Part shown: positions 9,778 through 19,086 of the stretch, piece by piece
Numbering within the stretch: the stretch's first letter is position 1
How the letters are laid out: each line of letters begins with the position of its first letter
Assembly (NCBI GenBank): GCA_016699615.1
Contig: CP064984.1
Location: 2,018,001 to 2,082,000, forward strand
Source: Sphingobacteriales bacterium
GTDB lineage: Bacteria > Bacteroidota > Bacteroidia > Chitinophagales > JADIYW01
DNA: 64,000 nucleotides
Direction of reading: 5' to 3'
Made by a program: the position numbers and the translations under genes
The notes under the pieces: model-generated
The model's input: only the letters and a program-made list of their open reading frames with translations
Told to the model about the DNA's origin: nothing
Databases searched by the model: none

Positions 9778-10611
9778 ATGAAATATATATTTGTTTTTAT
9801 TTTCTCACTTTCATTTGCAAACTCAATATTTGCTGCAGACGGTGAAGTTAAGACTGAAATCCAAAAATTACCTTGGGAACAAGAAATTTCTGGTAAAAGA
9901 GTACCTATGGAAGACGTTTTTGTCCGCGAATCAGATGTGATGTGGTACAAAAATGTATGGCGTGTAATGGATTGTAGAGAGAAATTAAATCTACATTTTA
10001 AATGGCCAAAAAAACCTTTTATTGGGATACTTTTGGATGCAATCAAGTCTGGTAATGTTCCAGTATATTCTGGTTTAGATGAAGATTTTACTTCTCCAAT
10101 TACTGCTGAAGAAGCATTAAGTGTAGCTGGAGGTAGTACAGATTCTATCTTAGTCCCAGATGCTGCAAACCCAGATGTAATGGTGTGGAAAGTAATTACA
10201 AATGAAGTGAATTGGGATAATGTGAACAAATATCGTATTAAAGAAGTATGGTATTTTGATAAACAACACTCTACAATGAAAGTTAGAATCATGGGAATTT
10301 GTCCATTGATAGATAACTACGACCCAACTACGGGTGATTTTAGAGCTGAAGTTCCTGTATTTTGGACGTATTTTCCTTCTATGAGAAGTACTTTAGTAAA
10401 TAGTGAGGCTTTCAATCCATTTCCTGATGGTGTTAGATTAAACTGGGATCAAGTATTTCAACTTAGATTATTTACGAGCTATATTTACAAAGTAGATAAT
10501 GTACAAGATATGCGTATTAAAGATTACAAATCAGGTATTGATATCTTATATGAATCAGAAGCACAGAAACAAAAATTGTTTCAATTTGAACATGATTTAT
10601 GGGAATATTAA
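9778..10611 (+). CDS. gldN: GldN (PorN), periplasmic T9SS ring protein
   Basis: 277 residues with a signal peptide (1 to about 19, ending IFA). DVMWYKNVWRVMDCREKLNLHFKWP near residue 60 and the later INEVNWDNVNKYRIKEVWYFDKQHS-type region are characteristic of GldN. The protein contacts GldM from the inner-membrane side and GldK at the outer membrane. It is the last gene of gldKLMN and is followed by a strong hairpin terminator. Confidence 0.92.
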   Translation: MKYIFVFIFSLSFANSIFAADGEVKTEIQKLPWEQEISGKRVPMEDVFVRESDVMWYKNVWRVMDCREKLNLHFKWPKKPFIGILLDAIKSGNVPVYSGLDEDFTSPITAEEALSVAGGSTDSILVPDAANPDVMVWKVITNEVNWDNVNKYRIKEVWYFDKQHSTMKVRIMGICPLIDNYDPTTGDFRAEVPVFWTYFPSMRSTLVNSEAFNPFPDGVRLNWDQVFQLRLFTSYIYKVDNVQDMRIKDYKSGIDILYESEAQKQKLFQFEHDLWEY

Positions 10612-10634
10612 TATCAAAACTTTTAAATATTTTA

Positions 10635-10667
10635 AATCGGATAAGTTTACTTATCCGATTTTTTTTT
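10635..10667 (+). terminator. Rho-independent terminator after gldN
   Basis: AATCGGATAAG - TTTA - CTTATCCGATT is a perfect 11-bp stem followed by seven further T. It ends the gld operon. The converging uvrC stop codon (10647-10649) lies inside the loop of the hairpin, so the two convergent units share it. Confidence 0.9.
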
Positions 10668-12440
10668 GTAATAATTTATTATATTTCTTGCATTTTTTTG
10701 TCCAACAATTTTTTCAATTTCATGCTCTAGTGCATGTGCTATCTTTTCAACAGATCCAAAATGCTGCAACAGCTTAGTCGCCGTTTTTTCACCTATGCCA
10801 TCAATTTGTGTTAGCTCAGTTTGTAGCGTTTTCTTATCTCTTGTTTTTCTATGAAAGGTAATTCCAAATCTATGTGCTTCATCACGTAATTGCTGTATGA
10901 TTTTTAGTGTTTCAGATTTTCTACTAAGGTGCAATGGTATTTCATCATTTGGATAATATATTTCTTCTAGTCGTTTTGCAATAGAAATTAGTTGAATTTT
11001 ATCTTGCAATCCTAATTCTTTTATACTACTCATGGCTGCACTTAGTTGACCTTTGCCACCATCAATAACTACTAATTGTGGTAATGGTTCATTTTCTTCT
11101 AATTGCCTTTTGTATCTTCTATACACAGCTTCTTTCATGGTATCAAAATCATTTGGGCCAACAACCGTTTTTACATGGAAGTGCCTGTAGTCTTTTTTAC
11201 TTGGCTTTGCATTTTTAAATACGACACATGCCGAAACTGGATTTGTACCTTGGAAATTTGAGTTATCAAAACATTCAATATGAAATGGTAAGACGTTTAG
11301 CTTTAGCTCTTTTTTCATAAGCTCTAAAATACGTTCATACTTTGGTCGTTTTTCATGCAATGATGATTTGTGCATTTGTATAAATGCATTTTTATTTGCT
11401 AAGTCAAGGATTTTTTTTCGTTCGCCAATTTTTGGAACAATTAAATTGAGTTCATCTATACTAAATTCTATGTCGAATGGAATTAATGCTGTTGTTTTTT
11501 TGTCTACATTGCCCAAAATTTCTACTAATGCAATACATAAGATATCTTCTTTTTCTTCCTCTATATTTTTCTGTATAAAAATATTTTTGGTTTTAACTAT
11601 ACTGCCATCGTATATGTATAAATAATTAATATATGATTTGTTTTCGTTTTCAGCATATCCAAAAATATGGCATTCTTTTATGTCTAAGTTGGTTACAATT
11701 GAATTTTCTATATATTCATTAATTGCATCAAATTGTATTTTTAGTTTTGCTGCATCTTCAAATTTTAATTCAGATACACAATTTTCTATTTCTTTTTTTA
11801 TAATATCACGTACAGTTTTTGTTTTTCCACCTAAGATATTTCTGATTTGTTCTATATTGGCATCATAATTTTCTTTAGATTGTAATGCAACACATGGTGC
11901 TAAGCAATTGCCAATATGGTATTCTAAACAAACTTTAAATTTATTTTTCTGTATGCTTTCTTTTGTAAGGTTTAAAGAACAAGTACGAATAGGATACATT
12001 TTTCTGAATAATTCAAAAATATATCGAACATTATTTACAGATGTATATGGTCCAAAATATTCTGAGTTATCATTGATTTTATTTCTCGTAAAACTTATTC
12101 TTGGAAAATTTTCGTTGAATATTTTTATGTAAGGATAGCTTTTATCATCTTTTAGATTGATATTGTATTTAGGTTGTAATTCTTTAATTAACGAATTTTC
12201 TAATAGTAATGCATCTTTCTCATTATTGACAATAGTAAATTCTATTGAATGGATTTTTTTTACAAGTAATTTAGTTTTTGCATTGTGGTCGTCTTTTTGG
12301 AAATAACTATTTACTCGCTTCTTTAAATTCTTTGCTTTGCCAACATATAGTATATGATGATTGCTATCAAAATATTTATAGATACCAGGTAAGTTTGGTA
12401 TTTCGTTTATGGTATTTTTTAGATTTATATTTATATCCAA
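10647..12440 (-). CDS. uvrC: UvrC, excinuclease ABC subunit C
   Basis: 597 residues, the normal length. Residues 15-95 are the GIY-YIG nuclease domain (LPGIYKYFD... ILYVGKAKNLKKRV). A Cys pattern typical of UvrC follows (CSLNLT... CLEYHIGNCLAPC). The UVR motif that binds UvrB is near residues 200-240 (LKFEDAAKLKIQFDAI). The C-terminal RNase-H-like nuclease half contains HIECFDNSN and VIDGGKGQL. The end is a helix-hairpin-helix (IDGIGEKTATKLLQHFGS). It makes both incisions in nucleotide excision repair. It starts 4 bases after the M20 peptidase stop, so the two are co-transcribed. Confidence 0.97.
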   Translation of the reverse strand: MDININLKNTINEIPNLPGIYKYFDSNHHILYVGKAKNLKKRVNSYFQKDDHNAKTKLLVKKIHSIEFTIVNNEKDALLLENSLIKELQPKYNINLKDDKSYPYIKIFNENFPRISFTRNKINDNSEYFGPYTSVNNVRYIFELFRKMYPIRTCSLNLTKESIQKNKFKVCLEYHIGNCLAPCVALQSKENYDANIEQIRNILGGKTKTVRDIIKKEIENCVSELKFEDAAKLKIQFDAINEYIENSIVTNLDIKECHIFGYAENENKSYINYLYIYDGSIVKTKNIFIQKNIEEEKEDILCIALVEILGNVDKKTTALIPFDIEFSIDELNLIVPKIGERKKILDLANKNAFIQMHKSSLHEKRPKYERILELMKKELKLNVLPFHIECFDNSNFQGTNPVSACVVFKNAKPSKKDYRHFHVKTVVGPNDFDTMKEAVYRRYKRQLEENEPLPQLVVIDGGKGQLSAAMSSIKELGLQDKIQLISIAKRLEEIYYPNDEIPLHLSRKSETLKIIQQLRDEAHRFGITFHRKTRDKKTLQTELTQIDGIGEKTATKLLQHFGSVEKIAHALEHEIEKIVGQKNARNIINYYKKKSDK

Positions 12441-12444
12441 TATA

Positions 12445-13836
12445 TTATTTCTTATATAATTCTGAATAATACTTGTAGAAATAAGGTATGGTTTCTATCC
12501 CTTTGAAATAATTGAATAGTCCATAATGTTCGTTTGGTGAATGTATGGCATCACTATCTAATCCAAAGCCCATTAAGACTGTTTTTAGTTCTAATATTTT
12601 TTCAAATAATGCAACAATAGGAATGCTTGCACCGTTTCTAACTGCAATTGGTTTTTTGCCAAATGTAGTTTCCATAGCTTTTTCTGCTGCTTTGAAAGCA
12701 ATTGAATCTATTGGTGTTACATAAGGTTCGCCACCATGGTGTTCTGTTACTTTTACATGTACAGTATTAGGTGCTATTTTTTCAAAATATTCTTGAAATA
12801 ATTTTGCAATATGATGTGGTGTTTGGTTTGGAACTAAACGCATGCTTATTTTTGCTTGTGCTTTTGCTGGCAATACTGTTTTTGCACCTTCGCCAATGTA
12901 TCCGCCCCAAATTCCGTTTACATCTAAAGTTGGTCTTATGCTAAGTTGTTCTTGTAAAGTATATCCTTTTTCGCCGAAAGATTTTTTTAAACCAATACTA
13001 TCTTCAAATTCTTTTTGATGTATAGGCACAGAATTTATTTGTTTTTTTTCTTCTTCTGATAATTCAATTACATCATCATAAAAATGGTCGATAAGTATTC
13101 TTCCATCTTCATCTTTCAATTTCGCTATTAATTGACATAATACATTTAATGGATTATCTACGCCACCACCATAAATACCTGAATGCAAATCTCTATTTGG
13201 ACCAATGATTTCTACTTCCATGTAGCAAAGTCCACGCAAACCATTGCAAATACTAGGTGTTTCATTGTTGATGATGCCTGTATCTGAAACTAAAATAACA
13301 TCAGCTTGTAGTTTCTCTTTATACTGAGTTAAAAATTCTTCTAAGTTAGATGAGCCGATTTCTTCTTCGCCTTCAATGATGACTTTTACATTACATGGTA
13401 ATGCATTTTCTTTAAGCATAATTTCTAATGCTTTTACATGCATATACACTTGCCCTTTATCGTCGCAAGCACCACGTGCAAAAATGGCACCATCAGGATG
13501 TATTTCAGTATTTTTTATTACTGGTTCAAATGGTGGACTAGTCCAAAGTTCGTAAGGATCTGCTGGCTGGACATCATAATGTCCATATACTAAAATAGTA
13601 GGCAGCGTTTTATCTATGATTTTTTCAGCATATACCACAGGATAACCTTTGGTTGGCAACAGCTCCACATTTTCTAAGTTGATGTTTTTAAATTGTTGTG
13701 CTAAATATTCAGCAGCTCTTAATACATCATCTTTAAAGTTTTTATCAGCAGATACAGAAGGTATTTTTAACCATTCAATAAGTTCATTTAGATATCTTTC
13801 TTTATTAATTTCTATTACTTGTTTGATATTTTCCAT
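12445..13836 (-). CDS. M20 family dipeptidase
   Basis: 463 residues. Zinc-peptidase motifs of family M20 are in order: YGHYDVQP (His and Asp ligands), RGACDDKGQ (bridging Asp), EGEEEIGS (catalytic Glu-Glu). A dimerisation lid domain occupies about residues 190-360, and a final zinc His is in IHSPNEHYG. The length and motif spacing match cytosolic nonspecific dipeptidase/carnosinase-like enzymes that complete peptide breakdown. First gene of the unit with uvrC; the two are not functionally linked in any obvious way. Confidence 0.9.
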   Translation of the reverse strand: MENIKQVIEINKERYLNELIEWLKIPSVSADKNFKDDVLRAAEYLAQQFKNINLENVELLPTKGYPVVYAEKIIDKTLPTILVYGHYDVQPADPYELWTSPPFEPVIKNTEIHPDGAIFARGACDDKGQVYMHVKALEIMLKENALPCNVKVIIEGEEEIGSSNLEEFLTQYKEKLQADVILVSDTGIINNETPSICNGLRGLCYMEVEIIGPNRDLHSGIYGGGVDNPLNVLCQLIAKLKDEDGRILIDHFYDDVIELSEEEKKQINSVPIHQKEFEDSIGLKKSFGEKGYTLQEQLSIRPTLDVNGIWGGYIGEGAKTVLPAKAQAKISMRLVPNQTPHHIAKLFQEYFEKIAPNTVHVKVTEHHGGEPYVTPIDSIAFKAAEKAMETTFGKKPIAVRNGASIPIVALFEKILELKTVLMGFGLDSDAIHSPNEHYGLFNYFKGIETIPYFYKYYSELYKK

Positions 13837-13913
13837 ATATAAAATTGAATTGTAAAAATAATACTTGTTGATGAACTAAAACTACTTTTATGGTTTTTTT
13901 AGAATTGAGTAAA

Positions 13914-13942
13914 ATAAAAAAGCCTCACAAGGATGTGAGGCT
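13914..13942 (-). terminator. Rho-independent terminator after groEL
   Basis: On the minus strand AGCCTCACA - TCCT - TGTGAGGCT is a perfect 9-bp stem followed by a T-run. It lies 22 bases past the groEL stop. Confidence 0.88.
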
Positions 13943-13964
13943 CAAAAAGGGTAAAATGTTTGTA

Positions 13965-15599
13965 TTACATCATGCCACCCATTCCGCCACCTGGCATTGG
14001 AGGCATAGCTGCTTCTTCTCTTGGTTTTTCAACGATAGCACACTCAGTAGTTAAAATCATGCTTGCAATTGATGCTGCATTTTCTAATGCTACACGAGTA
14101 ACTTTTGTTGGATCGATTACACCTGCTTTGTATAAGTTTTCATAAACTTCTGTTTTTGCATTGTAGCCATAATCTTTCTTGCCATTTTTTACATTAAATA
14201 CTACGATAGAACCTTCTACACCTGCATTTTCTGATATTTGACGTAATGGTGCTTCTAAAGCAATTTTTACTATTTCAATTCCAGTTTGCTCATCTTCGTT
14301 GCTTCCTTTTAGTTTTTCTAATGCACTTTGACAACGAATTAATGCAACACCACCACCAGGTACAATTCCTTCTTCAACAGCAGCTCTAGTTGCATGTAAT
14401 GCATCATCAACTCTATCTTTTTTCTCTTTCATTTCTACTTCAGATGGTGCACCTACGTATAATACTGCAACACCACCAGCTAATTTTGCTAATCTTTCTT
14501 GAAGTTTTTCTCTATCGTAATCAGATGTTGTTGTTTCTATTTGTGCTTTGATTTGATTTACTCTTGCAGTGATGTCTGCTTTTTTTCCAGCACCATTAAT
14601 AATTGTAGTATTGTCTTTGTCAATGACTACTTTTTCTGCTACACCTAATTGTGTAAGTTGAGCATCTTCTAATTTTAGTCCAATTTCTTCTGCAATTACT
14701 TCGCCACCAGTAAGTATTGCGATGTCTTGTAGCATGGCTTTTCTTCTGTCGCCAAAACCTGGAGCTTTTACAGCAGCAATTTTTAACGAACCTCTTAATC
14801 TATTAACAACTAATGTTGCTAATGCTTCACTTTCTACATCTTCTGCAATGATTAATAAACCTCTTCCTGTTTGTACAACTTTTTCTAGGATAGGCAACAA
14901 GTCTTTCATTGAAGAAACTTTTTTGTCATAGATTAAAATGTAAGGTTTTTCCATTTCACATTCCATGCTATCAGCATTAGTTACAAAATATGGAGAAATA
15001 TATCCTCTGTCAAATTGCATACCTTCTACAACATCTACATAAGTTTCAGTTCCTTTAGCTTCTTCAACTGTAATCACACCTTCTGTTGTCACTTTTTCCA
15101 TTGCTTGAGCAATTAAAGCACCAATTTCTTCATCGTTGTTTGCTGAAATTGTACCTACTTGTTTTATTTTACTGTAATCTTTACCTACTTTTTCAGATAA
15201 TGATTTTAATTCAGCTACTACAGTTTGTACTGCTTTGTCAATTCCTCTTTTTAAATCCATTGGGTTTGCACCAGCAGTTATAGATTTTAAACCTGGCGCA
15301 ATAATAGCTTGTGCTAATACTGTTGCTGTAGTAGTACCATCACCAGCAACATCATTAGTTTTTGATGCTACATCTTTTACTAATTGTGCACCCATGTTTT
15401 CAAATGGATCTTCTAATTCTACTTCTTTAGCCACAGTAACACCATCTTTTGTAATGTGTGGTGCACCGAATTTTTTCTCAATGATTACGTTTCTTCCTTT
15501 TGGTCCTAATGTTACTTTTACTGCATTTGCTAATGCATCTACACCAGCTTTCAATTTGTCTCTCGACTCTGTACTATAATTTATAATTTTTGCACTCAT
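13965..15599 (-). CDS. groL: GroEL chaperonin
   Basis: 544 residues, full length, ending in the Gly/Met-rich tail GGGMGGMM. Typical motifs: AKIINYSTESRDKLKAGVDA at the start, KVTLGPKGRNVI, DGTTTATVLAQAI (ATP binding, Asp at about 87), GFGDRRKAMLQDIAILTGG, and VEEGIVPGGGVAL. It forms the double-ring folding chamber with GroES. It follows groES by 48 bases. A single copy is seen and no CIRCE/HrcA operator is present; control is more likely through the promoter described upstream of groES. Confidence 0.98.
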   Translation of the reverse strand: MSAKIINYSTESRDKLKAGVDALANAVKVTLGPKGRNVIIEKKFGAPHITKDGVTVAKEVELEDPFENMGAQLVKDVASKTNDVAGDGTTTATVLAQAIIAPGLKSITAGANPMDLKRGIDKAVQTVVAELKSLSEKVGKDYSKIKQVGTISANNDEEIGALIAQAMEKVTTEGVITVEEAKGTETYVDVVEGMQFDRGYISPYFVTNADSMECEMEKPYILIYDKKVSSMKDLLPILEKVVQTGRGLLIIAEDVESEALATLVVNRLRGSLKIAAVKAPGFGDRRKAMLQDIAILTGGEVIAEEIGLKLEDAQLTQLGVAEKVVIDKDNTTIINGAGKKADITARVNQIKAQIETTTSDYDREKLQERLAKLAGGVAVLYVGAPSEVEMKEKKDRVDDALHATRAAVEEGIVPGGGVALIRCQSALEKLKGSNEDEQTGIEIVKIALEAPLRQISENAGVEGSIVVFNVKNGKKDYGYNAKTEVYENLYKAGVIDPTKVTRVALENAASIASMILTTECAIVEKPREEAAMPPMPGGGMGGMM

Positions 15600-15647
15600 T
15601 TTTTGTTGTTTTTATTTTTATTTTTATTTATTATTTGTGACAATTTT

Positions 15648-15932
15648 TTAGATAATGGCTAAAATGTCAGATTCTCTCATGATTAAATAGTCGTTTCCAT
15701 CAATATTTATTTCAGTTCCTGAGTATTTGCCATATAAAACTGTATCACCAACTTTTACAGTAGTTGGTTCGTCTTTTTTGCCTGGTCCAGCTGCAACTAT
15801 TTCGCCTCTTTGTGGTTTTTCTTTTGCAGTATCTGGAATAATGATGCCTGATTTTGTTACTTGTTCTGCTTCTGCTGCTTTAACCACTACTCTATCTGCT
15901 AATGGTTGGATGTTTAATTTTGTTTTTGCCAT
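15648..15932 (-). CDS. groS: GroES co-chaperonin
   Basis: 94 residues: LNIQPLADRVVVKAAEAE, SGIIIPDTAKEKPQRGEIVAAGPG (mobile loop with the IIIPDTA motif), KVGDTVLYGKYSGTEI, YLIMRESDILAII. It caps the GroEL chamber. First gene of groES-groEL. Confidence 0.98.
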   Translation of the reverse strand: MAKTKLNIQPLADRVVVKAAEAEQVTKSGIIIPDTAKEKPQRGEIVAAGPGKKDEPTTVKVGDTVLYGKYSGTEINIDGNDYLIMRESDILAII

Positions 15933-15988
15933 AAAATATTTAGATTTAAATCGTTAATTAAATTATACCTCATTTATTACATAAGTTG

Positions 15989-16018
15989 TGCCAAGCATTT
16001 TTTGCTGACAAAATGACA
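15989..16018 (-). promoter_or_regulatory. Bipartite stress-type promoter/operator upstream of groES
   Basis: Reading the minus strand: TGTCA-TTT-TGTCA, then exactly 12 bases, then TTGGCACAACTTATG. The dnaK upstream region has TGACA-AAA-TGTCA, 12 bases, TTGGCATAAGTATTG. The TTGGCA part resembles the -24 element of sigma-54 promoters (TGGCAC-N5-TTGC), though the -12 half is weak here. The conserved spacing points to one shared regulator of both chaperone loci (inference). Confidence 0.55.
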
Positions 16019-16035
16019 AGGTTTGGTTGTGATAA

Positions 16036-16064
16036 TAAAAAAGCCTAACAGAATTTGTTAGGCT
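16036..16064 (-). terminator. Rho-independent terminator after the DUF937 gene
   Basis: Minus strand AGCCTAACA - AATTC - TGTTAGGCT is a perfect 9-bp stem followed by TTTTTTATTA. It lies 25 bases beyond the DUF937 stop. Confidence 0.85.
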
Positions 16065-16089
16065 ATAGAAATTATCAAAGAATATTGAT

Positions 16090-16683
16090 TTATTTTTTAA
16101 ATAAATTGCCAAGGATACCTGCACCCATTTTAAGTGCATCATCCATCATGCTACCATCATTATTTTTATCAAATAATTGAGTTAAAATATCGTTGGCTTT
16201 TGAGTTTTGTTGCTTTTCTGTTGCCACAGTTTTTGTAAGCATTCCTGCTAAGTCTGATACATCAAAACCTTGTTGTTTTTGTTGTCCACCTAATGCATTT
16301 AAAACTATTGGAGCAAGTATTTGTAGTACTTGTGCTATTTGTGCGCCACCAATTCCTGAATTTTGAGAAATAGTTGATTCTACTTGTTGCTGTTGTCCGC
16401 CAAAAATATGACCAAGTATTTTTGCACCTTCGCCACCTAAGCCTAATTGTGCTAAGCCAGCAAGATTACCTAAGCCTGAGCCATCATGTTTATTTGTAAT
16501 TGCATTAAATAATGATGCTGCACCATCATGTGTTGATGTGTTTTTTGCTAATGCATTAATTAGTGTAGGTAGTGCTAAACTTACAGCTTCACTAGCTTGT
16601 TGTTGGTCTAATCCTAATTGTTGTGCAACTACTTGTTGTGCTTGATTGCCTAAGGCACCATTTATTAAATCTTGAAGTTCCAT
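16090..16683 (-). CDS. DUF937 protein
   Basis: 197 residues, Gln/Gly/Leu-rich. It begins MELQDLINGALGNQAQQVVAQQLGLDQQQASEAV, and the DUF937 domain (about 10-150) repeats LGLDQQQASEAVSLALPTLINAL and QIAQVLQILAPIVLNALG. It ends FDKNNDGSMMDDALKMGAGILGNLFKK; DKNNDGS is EF-hand-loop-like (Asp, Asn, Asp at the calcium-ligand positions). No signal peptide. The function of DUF937 is unknown. It stands alone between its own terminator and the xth unit. Confidence 0.82.
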   Translation of the reverse strand: MELQDLINGALGNQAQQVVAQQLGLDQQQASEAVSLALPTLINALAKNTSTHDGAASLFNAITNKHDGSGLGNLAGLAQLGLGGEGAKILGHIFGGQQQQVESTISQNSGIGGAQIAQVLQILAPIVLNALGGQQKQQGFDVSDLAGMLTKTVATEKQQNSKANDILTQLFDKNNDGSMMDDALKMGAGILGNLFKK

Positions 16684-16735
16684 TTTTTATTTTTATTTAG
16701 TGTAATCTAAGATAGTGAATATTATTTAGATATGA

Positions 16736-17341
16736 TTACTTTATTTCGCAATGCAATATTTTTTGCTCGCAAATATAGCCTTCTAAAATATCGCCAACTT
16801 TTATTGATCCAACACCTTTTGGTGTGCCTGTGTATATTAAATCTCCTTGTTGTAGTGTAAAAAATTGTGATATATAACTTACAATTTTATCAAAAGAGAA
16901 TAATAGCATTTGTGTATTGCCTTCTTGTACTATTTTATTATTTTTTTTGATAATAAATTCTATGTCGTGTTCTTTATTTAATTCTAAAAAGCTACCAATA
17001 CATGCTGAGCTATCAAAGCCTTTTGCTATTTCCCATGGCCAACCTTTTTTCTTGTGTTCAGCTTGTATGTCTCTTGCTGTGAAATCAAATCCAAGTGTAA
17101 AGCTATCGTAATATTTATGTGCAAATTTTTCTTGAATTTTCTTTCCATTTTTACATACTCTCAATACAATTTCGCCTTCGTAATGTACATCTTTTGAGAA
17201 TTCTGGATAGTAGAATGGTTGATTGTCTTTGAGTAATGCTGTAGGTGGTTTCATGAAAATTACAGGCTCTTCAGGATATGCAAAATGCTTCATTTCCTCA
17301 ATGTGTTCTTTGTAATTTAGTCCGACGCAAAATATTTTCAT
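16736..17341 (-). CDS. Fumarylacetoacetate hydrolase (FAH) family protein
   Basis: 201 residues: MKIFCVGLNYKEHIEEM, PVIFMKPPTALL, HYEGEIVLRVCKNGK (metal-binding Glu pair), FTLGFDFTARDIQ, DLIYTGTPKGVGSIKVGD. The short form acts on acylpyruvates or as oxaloacetate tautomerase/decarboxylase using a divalent metal; which substrate cannot be told. Its start is 2 bases after the peptide-binding lipoprotein gene's stop, so it is the third gene of the xth unit. Confidence 0.88.
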   Translation of the reverse strand: MKIFCVGLNYKEHIEEMKHFAYPEEPVIFMKPPTALLKDNQPFYYPEFSKDVHYEGEIVLRVCKNGKKIQEKFAHKYYDSFTLGFDFTARDIQAEHKKKGWPWEIAKGFDSSACIGSFLELNKEHDIEFIIKKNNKIVQEGNTQMLLFSFDKIVSYISQFFTLQQGDLIYTGTPKGVGSIKVGDILEGYICEQKILHCEIK

Positions 17342-17343
17342 TG

Positions 17344-19086
17344 TTATTTTGTTTGCTTTTGTGTTTTGTTTGGTAAGAAATATACTTCCGAAAAATCTCT
17401 ATATTCCATTGAGTTTTGAGGACAGTTTTTGACATTTGGTTGTAGTATTCTAAAATCTATATCATAGTAATTTGGCAAAACTACTGCATCATCAATTGCT
17501 TGTTGGTCGGCTTTTGCATACATGGTATTTCTTTCATCAACATCAGTTATTGTAATTGCTTTGTCAAATAATGCATCAAATTCTGCGCTTTTGTATCTAT
17601 ATGAATTGATATAAGTTTTTTCTGTTGGATCTGATGGAACGTGTTTGCTGTGAAATAAATTTAAAAAACTTTCAGGATCTGGATAATCTGCAATCCAACC
17701 CAATCTGAAAAAATCTGATTTTGCAGCTTCTACTGCTTCTGTATGTTGTGCCCAAGGAATCATCAATAATTCAATTTTTACATTGAGTGTTTCCTCAATC
17801 ATTTTTTTGATTGCTTCTGCTACTTGTGTATTTCTTGAACCACCACTGTTTAGTTGTAATGTAACTTTTGGGAAATTTTTTCCATTTGGATATCCTGCTT
17901 CTGCTAGAAGTGTTCTTGCTTTTTCTGGTTGGTAGGTGTAACCTTTAACTAATTTTGGGTTGTAAGTTCCTGTGCCTGGTGGCACCATGCCATAGATTGC
18001 TGGGAAACCTGAATTTCTTAAGGTGTATTTGCATAACTTTTCTCTATCTACAGCATAGCAAAATGCTTGTCTGACTTTTTTATCGTGAAATATTTTCCCT
18101 TGATGTAAAAAACCATAATATTGTAAAGACATAGATGGCATGTATTGTAATTGAAATTTTTGATATGCTGGTTTTAGGTTTGTGTTGATATCAATAATTT
18201 CATCTATCATTTCTAATGGAAATTTGTAGACTAAGTCTGATTTGCCAGCTGCAAATTCTTGAAGTTCTGTTTTCTTCTCGTGTATAAATGTAACTTTGAT
18301 ATTATCTAAAAAAGGTAATTTATTTCCATATTCATCTTTTGCCCAATATTTGTTATTCTTTGTAAGGAAAATAACTTGATTGTCTAATATTTTTTTGATA
18401 TAAAATGGTCCTGTGCCTACACAATGTATTCTCATATCTGAGCCATATTTGTCAAATGCTTCTTTTGGATATACTTTTGCAAAGGTTAATCCAAGTCTTG
18501 CAAGAAATACAGCATATGGTTGTGTTAATTCTACTTGTAAAGTAGTGTCATTGATTGCTTTTACTCCACTAACGCCAGATACATCATTTTTATTTTTTTC
18601 TGTAATAGCATAGTATTCATTTGCACCTTTTACGATGTCTTTGAATATCCAAAAGCCTTGATTTTCTGAAGGATGGTTAAAGCAAACTTTGTCAAAGCAA
18701 TATTTAAAGTCTTGTGCTGTTACTTTTCTACCTTTTCCGTCATTAAAACATTCATCGTCATGAAAAAAGACATCATTTCTTATGTGAAAAGTATATGTAA
18801 GTCCATCAGATGAAATGTCCCAAGATTTAGCAATGCTAGAAACAACTGCTAAAGTACTGTCATCGAATTTTACAAGACCTTCGTAAATTTGTTCTGCAAT
18901 TCGATGTGCCGTTACTTCTGTAATATTAAGTGGATATAATGATTTTAAATATTCTTCTTCATTGTATCTAAATGTGCCACCATAATATCTTCCTCCTTTT
19001 GCCTCGGTAAAGACAAATTCTTTTTTCTTTGATTGACAGGAAAAAGCAATTATCGATAATATAATAATGATGTATTTGAATCTCAT
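17344..19086 (-). CDS. Extracellular solute-binding lipoprotein, family 5 (peptide ABC transporter)
   Basis: 580 residues from the ATG at 19084-19086, whose A is shared in an ATGA overlap with the xth stop; this start gives a lipoprotein signal MRFKYIIIILSIIAFSC (Cys17). A start 27 bases upstream would add polar residues. SBP_bac_5 features: LYPLNITEVTAHRIAEQIYEGLVKFD, VFFHDDECF, KVRQAFCYAVDREKL, YTYQPEKARTLLAEAGYPNG, and RLGWIADYPDPESFLNLFHS. It captures oligopeptides or similar solutes for an ABC permease. No permease or ATPase is encoded next to it, which is common for such orphan binding lipoproteins in Bacteroidota. Confidence 0.9.
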   Translation of the reverse strand: MRFKYIIIILSIIAFSCQSKKKEFVFTEAKGGRYYGGTFRYNEEEYLKSLYPLNITEVTAHRIAEQIYEGLVKFDDSTLAVVSSIAKSWDISSDGLTYTFHIRNDVFFHDDECFNDGKGRKVTAQDFKYCFDKVCFNHPSENQGFWIFKDIVKGANEYYAITEKNKNDVSGVSGVKAINDTTLQVELTQPYAVFLARLGLTFAKVYPKEAFDKYGSDMRIHCVGTGPFYIKKILDNQVIFLTKNNKYWAKDEYGNKLPFLDNIKVTFIHEKKTELQEFAAGKSDLVYKFPLEMIDEIIDINTNLKPAYQKFQLQYMPSMSLQYYGFLHQGKIFHDKKVRQAFCYAVDREKLCKYTLRNSGFPAIYGMVPPGTGTYNPKLVKGYTYQPEKARTLLAEAGYPNGKNFPKVTLQLNSGGSRNTQVAEAIKKMIEETLNVKIELLMIPWAQHTEAVEAAKSDFFRLGWIADYPDPESFLNLFHSKHVPSDPTEKTYINSYRYKSAEFDALFDKAITITDVDERNTMYAKADQQAIDDAVVLPNYYDIDFRILQPNVKNCPQNSMEYRDFSEVYFLPNKTQKQTK